A program made the translations under genes and the position numbers. The notes beneath the pieces are model-generated. The model made no database searches. It was not told where the DNA came from and worked only from the letters and a program-made list of their open reading frames with translations. A DNA stretch of 64,000 nt, taken from Hahellaceae bacterium (GTDB lineage: Bacteria > Pseudomonadota > Gammaproteobacteria > Pseudomonadales > Oleiphilaceae). The stretch covers positions 62,001 through 126,000 of the forward strand of contig JADJWY010000026.1 in NCBI GenBank assembly GCA_016716085.1. Direction: 5' to 3'. Of the stretch, positions 34,113-42,263 are shown piece by piece (position 1 is the first letter of the stretch; every line of letters starts with the position of its first letter).

Positions 34113-35574
34113 GCTCACCCGCCTCCGCGTTCGCTACATCCAGTTGCAGTGTCGGCGAGAACAGTGCCAGACCGACTTTGCTCAAGAGTTGTCCTGCCAG
34201 CGCCAGTCGATACTCTCGCGAGCCGCGGATGTCCGCTCTGGGATTGAAATCTTTGGCGAACTGACGTCCCGCCTTATCGAAGGTGCTTTGCGTGGCAGCC
34301 TTGCCCACCAACGCCGACTCAACCGTGGGTGCCCGTTGCGCCTTTTCTGCCATACCGCCTAACGCAATGCGTGCGTGCCGGACTTTTTTGCCGTCCACCT
34401 GAATCAGCGCGGCTAACAGAACCGTGCTGATATCATCCTCCCGCCGCTTGGACACTTTGAACACCTGCAATTTCGCTTCAGGCACGGGTAACGGAATTTC
34501 GATGCAACGCAGGTATTCTCCTGGTCGGAGTGCGGTCTGTCGGTAGCCGGTGAGGAAATCGCCCACCTCCAGCCAGCGGCCGCGCCGACCTTTCATCAAT
34601 TCAACCCGCGCCCCGAGCACCAGCAAGATGGGAAGCGTGTCCCCAATCGGCGAAGCCGTCACCAGATTGCCGCCGAGGCTGCCGCGATGACGGATTTGCA
34701 GGGAGCCCAATCGCTCCAGCAGCGCAGCAAAGGCCGGCAAATGGCGGTGTAAAACGGGTTCAAGTTGGGCATAGCTCGCCGCTGCGCCGATCCGCAAGGT
34801 GCTCCCGCTTTCCTCAATCTGATGGAGACTGGCAACCTGATGCAGACTGATCGTGCTGGGAAAAGTGGCAAAGTGCTGAGTCACCTCCAGCACCGCATCG
34901 GTGCCGCCCGCGATAAGGCGAGCCTCGGGTTCACGCTTCAGTAGCGTTTGCAGCTCGGTTTCGGAGGTCGGCGCGTAGGCGCATGGCCCATCAGCGGATG
35001 AGACCAAGGTTCCGGCCCCCCCCACCTCGGGTACTTCGGGAGACCACACCTGGACAGCCGGCTCATAGGGGTAGCTGCCAAGCTGACGCGCCGCCGCCAG
35101 TATCGGCTGGTAACCGGTGCAGCGACACAGATTCCCCGCCAAGGCTGCACAAATTCGGGCATCATCCGGTTCCGGGCCGGGCTCCATGCCCTGCTCGGCC
35201 CTCAATGTTGCGTGCAGCCCTGCAAGCGACATGACGAAGCCTGGAGTGCAGAACCCACATTGGCTGCCATGGCAGTCCACCATCGCCTGCTGCGCCGGAT
35301 GCAGGCTCGCGCCGTTAGCCAGCGCCTCGACGGTGATCACCGCCCCCCCATGAAGCTGAATCAGCAGCACCAGACAGCTGTTGACCGATTCAAAACGCCA
35401 CTGGCCGTCCTGCTGGCGTCCCAATAACACCGTGCATGCACCACAATCGCCGGAGCCACAGCCCTCTTTGGTTCCCGTCAGCCCCTCCTGTGTACGCAGG
35501 TAGCGCAGCAAGGTGATGTCCGGCGCCTGATCCTGCACCTCGCGCCACTCTCCGTTGAGACAGAATCGAATCAT
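34105..35574 (-). CDS. xdhA: XdhA, xanthine dehydrogenase iron-sulfur/FAD subunit
   Basis: A 489-residue subunit. The plant-type [2Fe-2S] domain has Cys39, 44, 47 (GCGSGDCGACTVL) and Cys67. The second cluster domain has Cys106, Cys109 (CGFCTPG) and Cys150, Cys152 (CRCTGYQPI). Residues ~200-370 are the FAD-binding domain (LIAGGTDAVLEVTQ, IRHRGSLGGNLVTASPIGD), followed by the CO dehydrogenase flavoprotein C-terminal domain. It carries electrons from the molybdenum centre to NAD. It begins 23 bases after the adenine deaminase stop, the same spacing as in the truncated copy at 6.7 kb. Confidence 0.95.
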   Translation of the reverse strand: MIRFCLNGEWREVQDQAPDITLLRYLRTQEGLTGTKEGCGSGDCGACTVLLGRQQDGQWRFESVNSCLVLLIQLHGGAVITVEALANGASLHPAQQAMVDCHGSQCGFCTPGFVMSLAGLHATLRAEQGMEPGPEPDDARICAALAGNLCRCTGYQPILAAARQLGSYPYEPAVQVWSPEVPEVGGAGTLVSSADGPCAYAPTSETELQTLLKREPEARLIAGGTDAVLEVTQHFATFPSTISLHQVASLHQIEESGSTLRIGAAASYAQLEPVLHRHLPAFAALLERLGSLQIRHRGSLGGNLVTASPIGDTLPILLVLGARVELMKGRRGRWLEVGDFLTGYRQTALRPGEYLRCIEIPLPVPEAKLQVFKVSKRREDDISTVLLAALIQVDGKKVRHARIALGGMAEKAQRAPTVESALVGKAATQSTFDKAGRQFAKDFNPRADIRGSREYRLALAGQLLSKVGLALFSPTLQLDVANAEAGEHA

Positions 35575-35597
35575 GCAGCCTCCGTTGGCGTCAGCGC

Positions 35598-36629
35598 TCA
35601 GTTCAGGGACGACAAATCAACACCTTTGACATACGCATCGAGTTCCGCATGCAGGGCCTGACGCCGCGCATCGGAGATGAAACTGGCATCAATGCCATTG
35701 CGCACCAGCGTCACCGCCTGCTGCGCCGAGAGTTGCAAGCCTTCGAGAAGGGCCAGGAAGTTCTCATTCATGTAGCCACCGAAATAAGCGGGGTCATCTG
35801 AATTTACTGTCACCCTCACCCCACGCTCCAGCAGGGACAGAATGTTGTGATCACCCATCTCACGGAACACACACAGACGAATATTGGACAGGGGACAAAC
35901 AGTCAGTGGCATGTTCGTGTCCACCAGTCGTTTCACCAGCAGATCATCCTCGGCACAGCGCACCCCATGATCGATACGCGAGACCTTGAGCAGGTCCAGT
36001 GCCTGCCAGATATAGTCGGGTGGCCCTTCTTCACCCGCATGTGCGACCGTGAGCAACCCTTCGGTGAGGGCCCGTTCAAACACCGCTTTGAATTTCTCCG
36101 GCGGATGCCCAACCTCGGAGCTGTCAAGCCCCACGCCGATAAAGTGCTCGCGATACGGCAAGGCCGCCTCCAGCGTATCCATCGCCGCCTCGGCACTGAG
36201 GTGACGCAGGAAGCACAGAATCAGTTGCGAGCTGATGCCCCACTGCGCCTGCGCATCCTTTAGCGCACGAGTGATCCCCTGAAAGACGACACCGATCTCA
36301 ATGCCGCGATCCGTATGGGTCTGGGGATCAAAAAAAAGCTCAGTATGACGGACATGCTGAGCCTGACAGCGTTTCAGGTACGCCATCGTCATGTCGTAAA
36401 AATCCTGCTCCTTTAACAACACCTGAGCGCCCTGATAATAGATATCCAGGAATTCCTGCAGGTTGTGGAAGTTGTAGGCTGCACGTACCGCCTCGACGGA
36501 ATCAAAGGGCAGGTCCAGCCCGTTGCGCTTGCCAATCTCAAACATCAATTCCGGCTCCAGGGAACCTTCGATGTGCAGATGCAGTTCGACCTTGGGCAGG
36601 CCCGTTAAAAACTGTTTCATATCCGTCAT
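35598..36629 (-). CDS. Adenine deaminase (adenosine-deaminase fold, Pseudomonas PA0148 type)
   Basis: A 343-residue zinc amidohydrolase. Metal and catalytic residues are visible: H17/H19 (ELHLHIEG), HAGEEGP with H197 and E200, DHG with H221, and SDDPAYFGG with the metal Asp at 278. The family gives 'adenosine deaminase', but the NFHNLQEFLDIYY, FFDPQTHTDRG and GLDSSEVGHPP blocks are those of the COG1816 subgroup shown to deaminate adenine. Placement at the head of an xdh/guaD operon supports adenine to hypoxanthine. AGGAG lies 8 bases before ATG. First gene of the operon; promoter in 36630-36749 not resolved. Confidence 0.88.
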   Translation of the reverse strand: MTDMKQFLTGLPKVELHLHIEGSLEPELMFEIGKRNGLDLPFDSVEAVRAAYNFHNLQEFLDIYYQGAQVLLKEQDFYDMTMAYLKRCQAQHVRHTELFFDPQTHTDRGIEIGVVFQGITRALKDAQAQWGISSQLILCFLRHLSAEAAMDTLEAALPYREHFIGVGLDSSEVGHPPEKFKAVFERALTEGLLTVAHAGEEGPPDYIWQALDLLKVSRIDHGVRCAEDDLLVKRLVDTNMPLTVCPLSNIRLCVFREMGDHNILSLLERGVRVTVNSDDPAYFGGYMNENFLALLEGLQLSAQQAVTLVRNGIDASFISDARRQALHAELDAYVKGVDLSSLN

Positions 36630-36749
36630 TTGTCGGCTCCTGTCGGTGAGGTCATCGCATTGGTTAGCGTTTCTTCCTTCATACTAACAAAGTTGCACGC
36701 CACGGCAATGTTCCTGTCTGTCGCACCTCAAATTTTTTATCAAACACCC

Positions 36750-36777
36750 CTTGAAGCCGAATTCAGCCCCCCCATAT
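36750..36777 (+). promoter_or_regulatory. Sigma-32 heat-shock promoter of hsp20
   Basis: CTTGAAG at 36750-36756, 13-base spacer, CCCCATAT at 36770-36777. This is nearly the textbook RpoH consensus (CTTGAAA-N11-16-CCCCATNT). Transcription would start near 36785, giving a ~70-base leader. Just before the start codon CUUC-UGA-GGAG could pair and hide the Shine-Dalgarno, a possible weak RNA thermometer. Confidence 0.82.
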
Positions 36778-36855
36778 TGGAAGAAGGCGAAGGTCTCAAA
36801 GAGAGTTCGCCTAAAACACTTAACGTTATTTACACATATAGCTTCTGAGGAGTGT

Positions 36856-37359
36856 ATGACAATGACACGCATTGATTTGAGTCCCCTTTACCGCAGTTCT
36901 GTTGGTTTTGACCGTCTGGCGTCTTTGCTGGATTCTGCCCTGAATCCCGAGCAGCAGGCATCCAATGGTTTTCCGCCCTACAACATCGAAGTCACGGGTG
37001 AGAACCGCTATGCCATCACCCTGGCACTGGCCGGATTTGACGAAAGCGAACTGGACATTCAGACGGAGAAAGGGGTGTTGACTATTCGTGGCCGCAAAGC
37101 CGCGCAAGAGGGCTCACGCCAGTTCCTGCATCAGGGCATCGCCTTCCGCAGCTTCGAGCGCAAGTTCAACCTGGCCGACCATGTTGAAGTCGCCAGCGCA
37201 GAGTTGCGTCATGGCCTGCTGACCGTTCGCCTGATCCGGGAAATTCCGGAAGCGGCCAAACCGCGCAAGATCGCGATTGGCGCGGGTACCGCACCGACGG
37301 GCAAACTGCCGGAGACCGTGATCGACGCGACGCCGGCCAATCAGGACGCGGCAGCGTAA
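36856..37359 (+). CDS. Small heat-shock protein Hsp20 (IbpA-like)
   Basis: A 167-residue alpha-crystallin-domain chaperone. The N-terminal arm is IbpA-like (DLSPLYRSSVGFDRLASLLD). The crystallin domain spans ~40-130 (PPYNIEVTGENRYAITLALAG, LDIQTEKGVLTIRGRK, FLHQGIAFRSFERKFNLADHV, LRHGLLTVRLIREIPE). The C-terminal IXI-like anchor is PRKIAIG, and an Ala/Thr-rich ~30-residue tail follows. It holds unfolded proteins in the cytoplasm for refolding. Start 36856 follows GAGGAG. It stands alone with its own sigma-32 promoter and Rho-independent terminator. Confidence 0.92.
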   Translation: MTMTRIDLSPLYRSSVGFDRLASLLDSALNPEQQASNGFPPYNIEVTGENRYAITLALAGFDESELDIQTEKGVLTIRGRKAAQEGSRQFLHQGIAFRSFERKFNLADHVEVASAELRHGLLTVRLIREIPEAAKPRKIAIGAGTAPTGKLPETVIDATPANQDAAA

Positions 37360-37410
37360 ACACTCGTCAAGACACGCGACGCATGCTGAACGGCTAGTCG
37401 CGATGCACTG

Positions 37411-37446
37411 AGGGCCTGTGGATGGAACGTCCACGGGCCTTTTTGC
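37411..37446 (+). terminator. Rho-independent terminator of hsp20
   Basis: The GGCCTGTGGA and TCCACGGGCC arms (one G-U pair) form a 10-bp GC-rich stem with a 7-base loop, followed by TTTTTT, 52 bases after the hsp20 stop. Confidence 0.85.
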
Positions 37447-37593
37447 GTTTCACTCCCATCACAGCAATAAACCGGTTGCCGCAACCTAAATAGCAACTTA
37501 TAAGCTTCTATTATCAAGATAAGCAACTTATACGTTTACACAATTGACTACTCTCCTGCATCAGACAATCCATGCTAAGTCATATAGGAAAAA

Positions 37594-37620
37594 TGATTGC
37601 AACATTGTATTATGCAATCA
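37594..37620. promoter_or_regulatory. Palindromic operator of the fitAB-like module
   Basis: TGATTGCA (37594-37601) and TGCAATCA (37613-37620) form a perfect 8-bp inverted repeat with an 11-base centre, 35 bases before the antitoxin start. This suits a dimer-of-dimers ribbon-helix-helix repressor. Two further 11-base direct repeats, AGCAACTTATA, lie upstream at 37492 and 37522. Confidence 0.68.
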
Positions 37621-37654
37621 CTTGAGACAGCGTTAATATGGAGCAAAGCTAGCC

Positions 37655-37912
37655 ATGCCATCGATTACCATTCGCAATGTGCCAGATGAAGTCCATCGCG
37701 CAATTCGGGTCCGAGCCGCTATGCACGGTCGTAGCGCCGAAGCTGAAATTCGTGACATCTTAGAGCAGGCAGCGAAACCTGAGGGCCGCCTGAAGCTGGG
37801 GTCACTGCTGGTTTCTATTTCCCGTGAAGCCGGTGGGTTGACCCAATTTGAAGCCGAGCAGATCAACCAGCTGCGTGACAAAAAGCCGGTCGAACCAACG
37901 AGGTTTGAATGA
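37655..37912 (+). CDS. FitA-like antitoxin (ribbon-helix-helix)
   Basis: An 85-residue protein. The N-terminal 40 residues form an Arc/MetJ-type ribbon-helix-helix typical of FitA (MPSITIRNVPDEVHRAIRVR, GRSAEAEIRDIL). The C-terminal half is the toxin-wrapping tail. It overlaps the toxin gene by 4 bases (ATGA). It should bind the palindrome upstream together with the toxin and repress the operon. Confidence 0.88.
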   Translation: MPSITIRNVPDEVHRAIRVRAAMHGRSAEAEIRDILEQAAKPEGRLKLGSLLVSISREAGGLTQFEAEQINQLRDKKPVEPTRFE

Positions 37913-38331
37913 TCATCATTGACACCAACGTGATTTCCGAACTCTGGAAGGCCGACCCTAACCCTAATGTGTTGGCCTGGGTGGATAATCAGATGATTGA
38001 AACCTTATATCTGTCTGCCATTACGGTTGCCGAACTGCGTTTTGGATTGGCGGCGATGCCCGCTGGCAAGCGTCGCAAAATCTTTCAAGAACGACTCGAG
38101 AATGAAGTACTGCCCGCCTTCACCAGTCGTGTGCTGCCTTTTGACTTAGAGGCTTCGCACGCCTATGCCGAACTTATGTCGAAAGCCAGGCGGGAAGGAA
38201 AAGCCATTGGCAGGGAAGACGGCTATATCGCCGCTACCGCCACTGCACGCGGCCTATTGGTAGCGACACGGGACACCAGCCCTTTTGAGGCAGCTGGGTT
38301 GAAAACCATTAACCCATGGGTGCTCACTTAA
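37909..38331 (+). CDS. FitB-like PIN-domain toxin
   Basis: A 140-residue PIN ribonuclease. The four acidic positions are visible in MIIIDTNVISELWK (Asp5), ITVAELRFGL (Glu), GREDGYIAATA (Glu/Asp) and LVATRDTSPFE (Asp). The C-terminal PWVLT is a common FitB/VapC ending. It is coupled to the antitoxin by a 4-base overlap. The substrate is probably a structured RNA; the specific target is unknown. Confidence 0.9.
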   Translation: MIIIDTNVISELWKADPNPNVLAWVDNQMIETLYLSAITVAELRFGLAAMPAGKRRKIFQERLENEVLPAFTSRVLPFDLEASHAYAELMSKARREGKAIGREDGYIAATATARGLLVATRDTSPFEAAGLKTINPWVLT

Positions 38332-38473
38332 TTGTCGGGATCGACCTGCCAAAGGCATCGACTTCATACTGAAGGTCGGCCCTCGTCCTTCCGTTTTGCA
38401 TCAGCTGACCGACCCGATCCCAAAGTTCATGGCGGCTTTGTACATTGAAGATGAGTACCGGCTCAATGTGCAT
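38324..38473 (-). other. Possible 49-residue small ORF or gene remnant
   Basis: A minus-strand frame encodes MHIEPVLIFNVQSRHELWDR, followed by LMQNGRTRADLQYEVDAFG. It ends inside the toxin gene's 3' end. Residue use looks coding-like, but no ribosome site or family is recognisable. It may be the remainder of a gene interrupted when the TA module arrived. Confidence 0.3.
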
Positions 38474-38543
38474 GACTATGCCTGACTCTCCAGTACAACT
38501 ACTTATGGTTACTGATTCCGGAATTCGCGAGATACCATTCCTT

Positions 38544-38586
38544 AATTTACGTTACTATATTCCGAAATTTACGCTATAGTTTTCCG
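38544..38586 (+). promoter_or_regulatory. Tandem 22-bp repeats and probable leaderless promoter
   Basis: AATTTACG-N8-TTCCG-type units lie at 38544-38564 and 38566-38586, directly abutting the ATPase start at 38588. TATAGT at 38575-38580 could be a -10, which would place the transcript start at or within a few bases of the ATG. No Shine-Dalgarno is present. A repeated operator overlapping the promoter is inferred. Confidence 0.45.
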
Positions 38587-38587
38587 T

Positions 38588-39832
38588 ATGAGTATGACAT
38601 CTTTATATCTGCGAACAATTGAGCCTCATATTGCTGAAGCGCAGCAGGATACACCAGTAATCCTGCTGGCCGGACCTCGGCAGGCAGGAAAGACGACACT
38701 GGTTAAGAAAATCGCTGAGCAACAGAATCTTCGCTATCTGACCTTGGACGATGAGCTGACGTTGCTTTCTGCACACAGGGATCCTGTTGGAATGATTCGT
38801 AGCCTGGATCGGGCTGTCATTGATGAGATTCAACGTGAGCCTCAATTGCTGCTGGCTATTAAGAAAAGCGTGGATGAAGATCGCCGTCCTGGGCGTTTTC
38901 TATTAACCGGCTCGGCAAATCTGATGGCGCTTCCAACGGTGGCCGACTCGCTGGCTGGCCGCATGGAAACTTTATCACTGCTGCCTTTGTCACAAAGCGA
39001 AATTGAGTCCAGCTCTGCAAACTGGGTAGACAGCGCGTTTTCAAACCGCATCCTTCAACCAAGCCTACTGAGCGTAGGCGACGACCTTGTCAGCAGGGTG
39101 TTGAGGGGTGGCTATCCAGAATCGCTATCGCGCAAGTCGGACAAGCGCAGAGTGACTTGGGCACGGCAGTACATCGATTCCATCATCCAGCGGGATGTCC
39201 GTGACATCGCAAATATCGATAAATTGGATCAACTGCCCCGCTTTCTAAGCGCCCTCGCTCAGATGGCTGGCCAAATGTGCAACTATACGCAACTCGGTGG
39301 CCAGGTAGGTCTGGATAGCAAAACGGCCTCGCGCTATATCAGTATTTTTGAGCAAATGTATATACTCCGGCGAGTTGATGTGTGGGCACGCAACCGACTT
39401 AATCGCGTGATTAAGACGCCTAAATTACAATTTATCGATTCCGGTTTGTTGGCGACACTGCTGGATTTGAACCTTGATCAAATTCAGCAGGATCGAACGC
39501 GATTTGGCAATGTACTGGAAACGTTCGTCTACAGTGAACTGCTCAAACACACCACCACCGCAGATGGAAACTATCGCATTATGTATTACCGGGATGCCGA
39601 CAAGGTCGAAGTCGATTTCGTGATCGAAAATGGCTCCGGAAAGCTTGTGTGTATTGAAGTAAAAGCCGCTGCCACCGTCAAGGACAGCGATCTCAGAGGA
39701 TTGAAAAAATTGGCAAACCTTGCGGGTAACCAATTCTTGATGGGGGTGTTGCTCTACGATGGTAAAGAGACAATGCCATTAGGTAATGGTATCTGGGCTG
39801 CCCCCATTTCGACGTTGTGGGGCGCTGCCTAG
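38588..39832 (+). CDS. AAA-like ATPase with DUF4143 domain
   Basis: A 414-residue protein. It has Walker A LLAGPRQAGKTTLV (residues ~26-39), Walker B AVIDEIQREPQLL (~79-91), sensor FLLTGSANLM, an arginine-rich GGYPESL segment, and the C-terminal DUF4143 domain. That domain includes a nuclease-like IEVKAA motif (VEVDFVIENGSGKLVCIEVKAA) of PD-(D/E)xK type. Such ATPases are common beside toxin-antitoxin genes and mobile DNA; their role is not established. There is no ribosome site, and a second ATG two codons on (38594) is possible. Confidence 0.85.
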   Translation: MSMTSLYLRTIEPHIAEAQQDTPVILLAGPRQAGKTTLVKKIAEQQNLRYLTLDDELTLLSAHRDPVGMIRSLDRAVIDEIQREPQLLLAIKKSVDEDRRPGRFLLTGSANLMALPTVADSLAGRMETLSLLPLSQSEIESSSANWVDSAFSNRILQPSLLSVGDDLVSRVLRGGYPESLSRKSDKRRVTWARQYIDSIIQRDVRDIANIDKLDQLPRFLSALAQMAGQMCNYTQLGGQVGLDSKTASRYISIFEQMYILRRVDVWARNRLNRVIKTPKLQFIDSGLLATLLDLNLDQIQQDRTRFGNVLETFVYSELLKHTTTADGNYRIMYYRDADKVEVDFVIENGSGKLVCIEVKAAATVKDSDLRGLKKLANLAGNQFLMGVLLYDGKETMPLGNGIWAAPISTLWGAA

Positions 39833-39953
39833 CACCTCGCTAAATCCGGGGTACTCCGTCATTAGCTCCCTCCAATCAGGATAGAGGGCCAGACCTTTCA
39901 GAACACGCCGAACGGTTAAACGGGTGTCCCGGATGCAAGGCTGTCCGTTCATA

Positions 39954-41067
39954 TTAACCCGGCAATAAACAGGTGTTAGAGCCTTGAATCTCTGATATTA
40001 TATCCGAATGATTACTCAAGATGCTCGCTCACTACCTGCTGCCGCAAAAGAAGAAAAGCGGAAACAAGCGGTTCGAATGTTCAAGAAAGGTTATAAGTAC
40101 CAGGATATTGCCGATACCGTCGGCGTACATTATCAGACGGTTAGCAAATGGCTTATTGCCTACAAAAAAGAAGGTTTTCTCGGTATAAAAGCCCAACGCC
40201 AAGGTCGACCGGCTGGCAGTGGAAAACGCCTTTCGCTTGAGCAAGAAAACCGTATCAAATATCTGATCATGGACAAAACGCCAGATCAGATGAAACTCGA
40301 TTATGCGCTCTGGACCCGCAAAGCGGTGATGGAGTTGGTCAGCCAGGAAACCGGTGTCGACTTATCGATTCGTTCGGTTGGAAACTATCTGGCAGGCTGG
40401 GGATTCACCCCGCAAAAGCCTACCCGCAGGGCCTACGAACAGAGCCCAGCCAAGGTTGAGCAATGGCTGAAAGAAGATTACCCAGCCATCGTGGAAAAGG
40501 CCAAAAGCGAGGATGCCGAGATCTATTGGGGCGATGAAACGGGTATCAGAAGTGACTCTCAGCATGGCCGGGGGTATGCGCCAGTCGGCAAGACGCCAGT
40601 GATTCGTCTGAATGCCAGAAGGGAATCAACCAACATGATTTCAGCCATCAACAATCAAGGAAAGGTTCGCTTTCAGATCTATGATGGGACGATGAATGGC
40701 GATCGCTTGATTGGATTTATGAAACGATTAATCAAAGATGCGGGGCGCAAGGTGATTCTGATTCTGGACAATCTGCGAGTGCACCATGCAAAGGTCGTTA
40801 AGGATTGGCTGGAAGAAAATGCTGAGAAAATCGAAGTCTTTTACTTGCCCTCGTATTCGCCGGAACTGAACCCCGATGAATACCTGAATTGCGATCTGAA
40901 AGCGGGCGTTCATGGAGGAAAACCTGCCAGAACCCGGAAGGCTTTGAAGAGCAAGGTGCTGTCACATATGCGCATGCTTCAGAAAAAACCAGGGCGCGTG
41001 AAAAAATACTTCATGCATCCATGTATTCAATATGCAGCATAATATATGTATTAAATTGCCGGGTTAA
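39954..41067 (+). mobile_element. IS630-family insertion sequence, intact
   Basis: A 1114-bp element. Its ends are TTAACCCGGCAATAAA at 39954 and, reversed from 41067, TTAACCCGGCAATTTA. It is flanked by TA dinucleotides (39952-39953 and 41068-41069), the usual Tc1/mariner-like target. It contains one full-length transposase gene. Confidence 0.92.
40008..41042 (+). CDS. IS630-family transposase
   Basis: A 344-residue DDE transposase. The N-terminal helix-turn-helix (YKYQDIADTVGVHYQTVSKW) and winged-helix region are followed by the catalytic core: Asp in EIYWGDETGIR, Asp in VILILDNLRVHHAK, and Glu in YSPELNPDEYLNCDLK. All three acids are present and the frame is intact, so transposition is plausible. 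Start 40008 lies 54 bases inside the element. Confidence 0.92.
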   Translation: MITQDARSLPAAAKEEKRKQAVRMFKKGYKYQDIADTVGVHYQTVSKWLIAYKKEGFLGIKAQRQGRPAGSGKRLSLEQENRIKYLIMDKTPDQMKLDYALWTRKAVMELVSQETGVDLSIRSVGNYLAGWGFTPQKPTRRAYEQSPAKVEQWLKEDYPAIVEKAKSEDAEIYWGDETGIRSDSQHGRGYAPVGKTPVIRLNARRESTNMISAINNQGKVRFQIYDGTMNGDRLIGFMKRLIKDAGRKVILILDNLRVHHAKVVKDWLEENAEKIEVFYLPSYSPELNPDEYLNCDLKAGVHGGKPARTRKALKSKVLSHMRMLQKKPGRVKKYFMHPCIQYAA

Positions 41068-41069
41068 TA

Positions 41070-41214
41070 ACTTCCGGGTTTATAGTGATGCGGTCAAATG
41101 TGCGCATGGCCCCTTACCTCTTGAATCTCGATTAAATTATACCTGCTCTGCTCTCGAGCGGGTATCAATTCCTGCGCAACAGCATCCAAACCACGCACCA
41201 ACTCGAAGATGAGT
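41070..41214 (-). other. Possible gene end downstream of the unknown protein
   Basis: In a minus-strand frame different from the upstream gene, the residues DELIFELVRGLDAVAQELIP, then YNLIEIQEVRGHAHI, run to a stop at about 41094. The composition looks coding-like. No start codon or family was recognised; it could be a frameshifted extension of the neighbour or a truncated gene near the IS630 insertion. Confidence 0.3.
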
Positions 41215-42096
41215 TCATCGCTCCCAAGGGTCTTCCACCTGCACCTCGCCCGCTTTGACCTTTTCCCACATGGTTTTAATATCCTTGATAAACGGTCGCT
41301 CATCCAGAATCTTGCGCATCTTGGTGACAAAACGGGTGCGGCAGGTATCGCCTTCTTTTTCGGTGTCAAAATGATGGATACGCCAGAGGGCTTTTTCAAT
41401 TTGAGGTTTTATTTTCTGATGCCGTTCATTTTGCGCAAAAACATCGACCGCATGAACCGACTGATACCACCATTCTAAAGGCTGGTCATACTGAAAGAGG
41501 AAGTCGTTATGGATGGGAAGCATATTCGCGATACACAACCATGACCCCATAGTGCATAGGACGGTCAGGTCCTCCTTAGGTAGTTCAAACATCCCCTTCT
41601 TCCCAATGGTGGGGTGCCCCTGAATTTCATACTGGGTAATTTCCGGGTTGCCCATCATCACCTTAAACAACAACTCGCCCTTACCCTGGATATACGGAAA
41701 GATAACCTGACTCATATGGCGATAGGGGGCTGCAGCAATATCGATTTGAGAATCGAGAAACTCTCCAAATCCCTTTTGTACATCTTCAAATACAATCAAA
41801 TCCGACGTGATATAGCGGTCTCTCAATTCGGTCAGTACCCCCTCATCCCACGAGGGGTGGAGCCAGAGAAACATAAACAGGTCCAGGTGCCGCGAGCTGT
41901 CCTCCCAATCCTTGTAACCATTCCAGTTGGGCATTTTTCCCCGCAGGTAGTAGTCTTTGATGGGGCTGATATTTTTTTTCTTCGGTTTGTATGCTTTCAG
42001 CATCACTTCCAGGGTGGGCCAATAGGCTTCCCGCGCCTGCACCCACTCCGCATCATCCAATTTCCAAAAAGACGTATCGATTTTTTTCAATGTCAT
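41215..42096 (-). CDS. Unknown protein, 293 residues
   Basis: Not recognised. It is a soluble, Trp- and aromatic-rich, mostly helical-looking protein (FWKLDDAEWVQAREAYWPTL, YLRGKMPNWNGYKDWEDSSR, WLHPSWDEGVLTELRDRYI, WLCIANMLPIHNDFLF) with no signal peptide and no membrane segment. The composition and place behind short unknown genes recall immunity proteins in toxin-immunity pairs, but no specific family can be named. It starts 15 bases after the upstream 50-residue ORF, so they are probably co-transcribed. Confidence 0.6.
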   Translation of the reverse strand: MTLKKIDTSFWKLDDAEWVQAREAYWPTLEVMLKAYKPKKKNISPIKDYYLRGKMPNWNGYKDWEDSSRHLDLFMFLWLHPSWDEGVLTELRDRYITSDLIVFEDVQKGFGEFLDSQIDIAAAPYRHMSQVIFPYIQGKGELLFKVMMGNPEITQYEIQGHPTIGKKGMFELPKEDLTVLCTMGSWLCIANMLPIHNDFLFQYDQPLEWWYQSVHAVDVFAQNERHQKIKPQIEKALWRIHHFDTEKEGDTCRTRFVTKMRKILDERPFIKDIKTMWEKVKAGEVQVEDPWER

Positions 42097-42110
42097 GTTA
42101 TTCCACTTCG

Positions 42111-42263
42111 CTAAGGCCCCAGCCGCTCGATAAAATCCACGAAACTTTCGATATCCATTTTATCGGGCACTGCTGGGTGGTAGCGGGCATTTCGAATATC
42201 CTTGATGAGATTGCCCACGGTTCTCGCACCGGCTCCTGCCATTATGCCAGCCGATATACTCAT
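42111..42263 (-). CDS. Small unknown protein, 50 residues
   Basis: Begins MSISAGIMAGAGARTVGNLI, contains KDIRNARYHPAVPDKMDIES and ends FVDFIERLGP. The ATG overlaps the stop of the upstream ORF as TGATG, so translation is probably coupled. The N-terminal Gly/Ala-rich helix could be membrane-active. It may instead be the C-terminal end of a longer gene after a frameshift. No family recognised. Confidence 0.42.
   Translation of the reverse strand: MSISAGIMAGAGARTVGNLIKDIRNARYHPAVPDKMDIESFVDFIERLGP

Noticed and set aside
35598..36629. Calling this gene adenosine deaminase (add)
   Set aside because: The fold is that of Add, but the motif blocks match the adenine deaminase subgroup and the operon degrades free purines.
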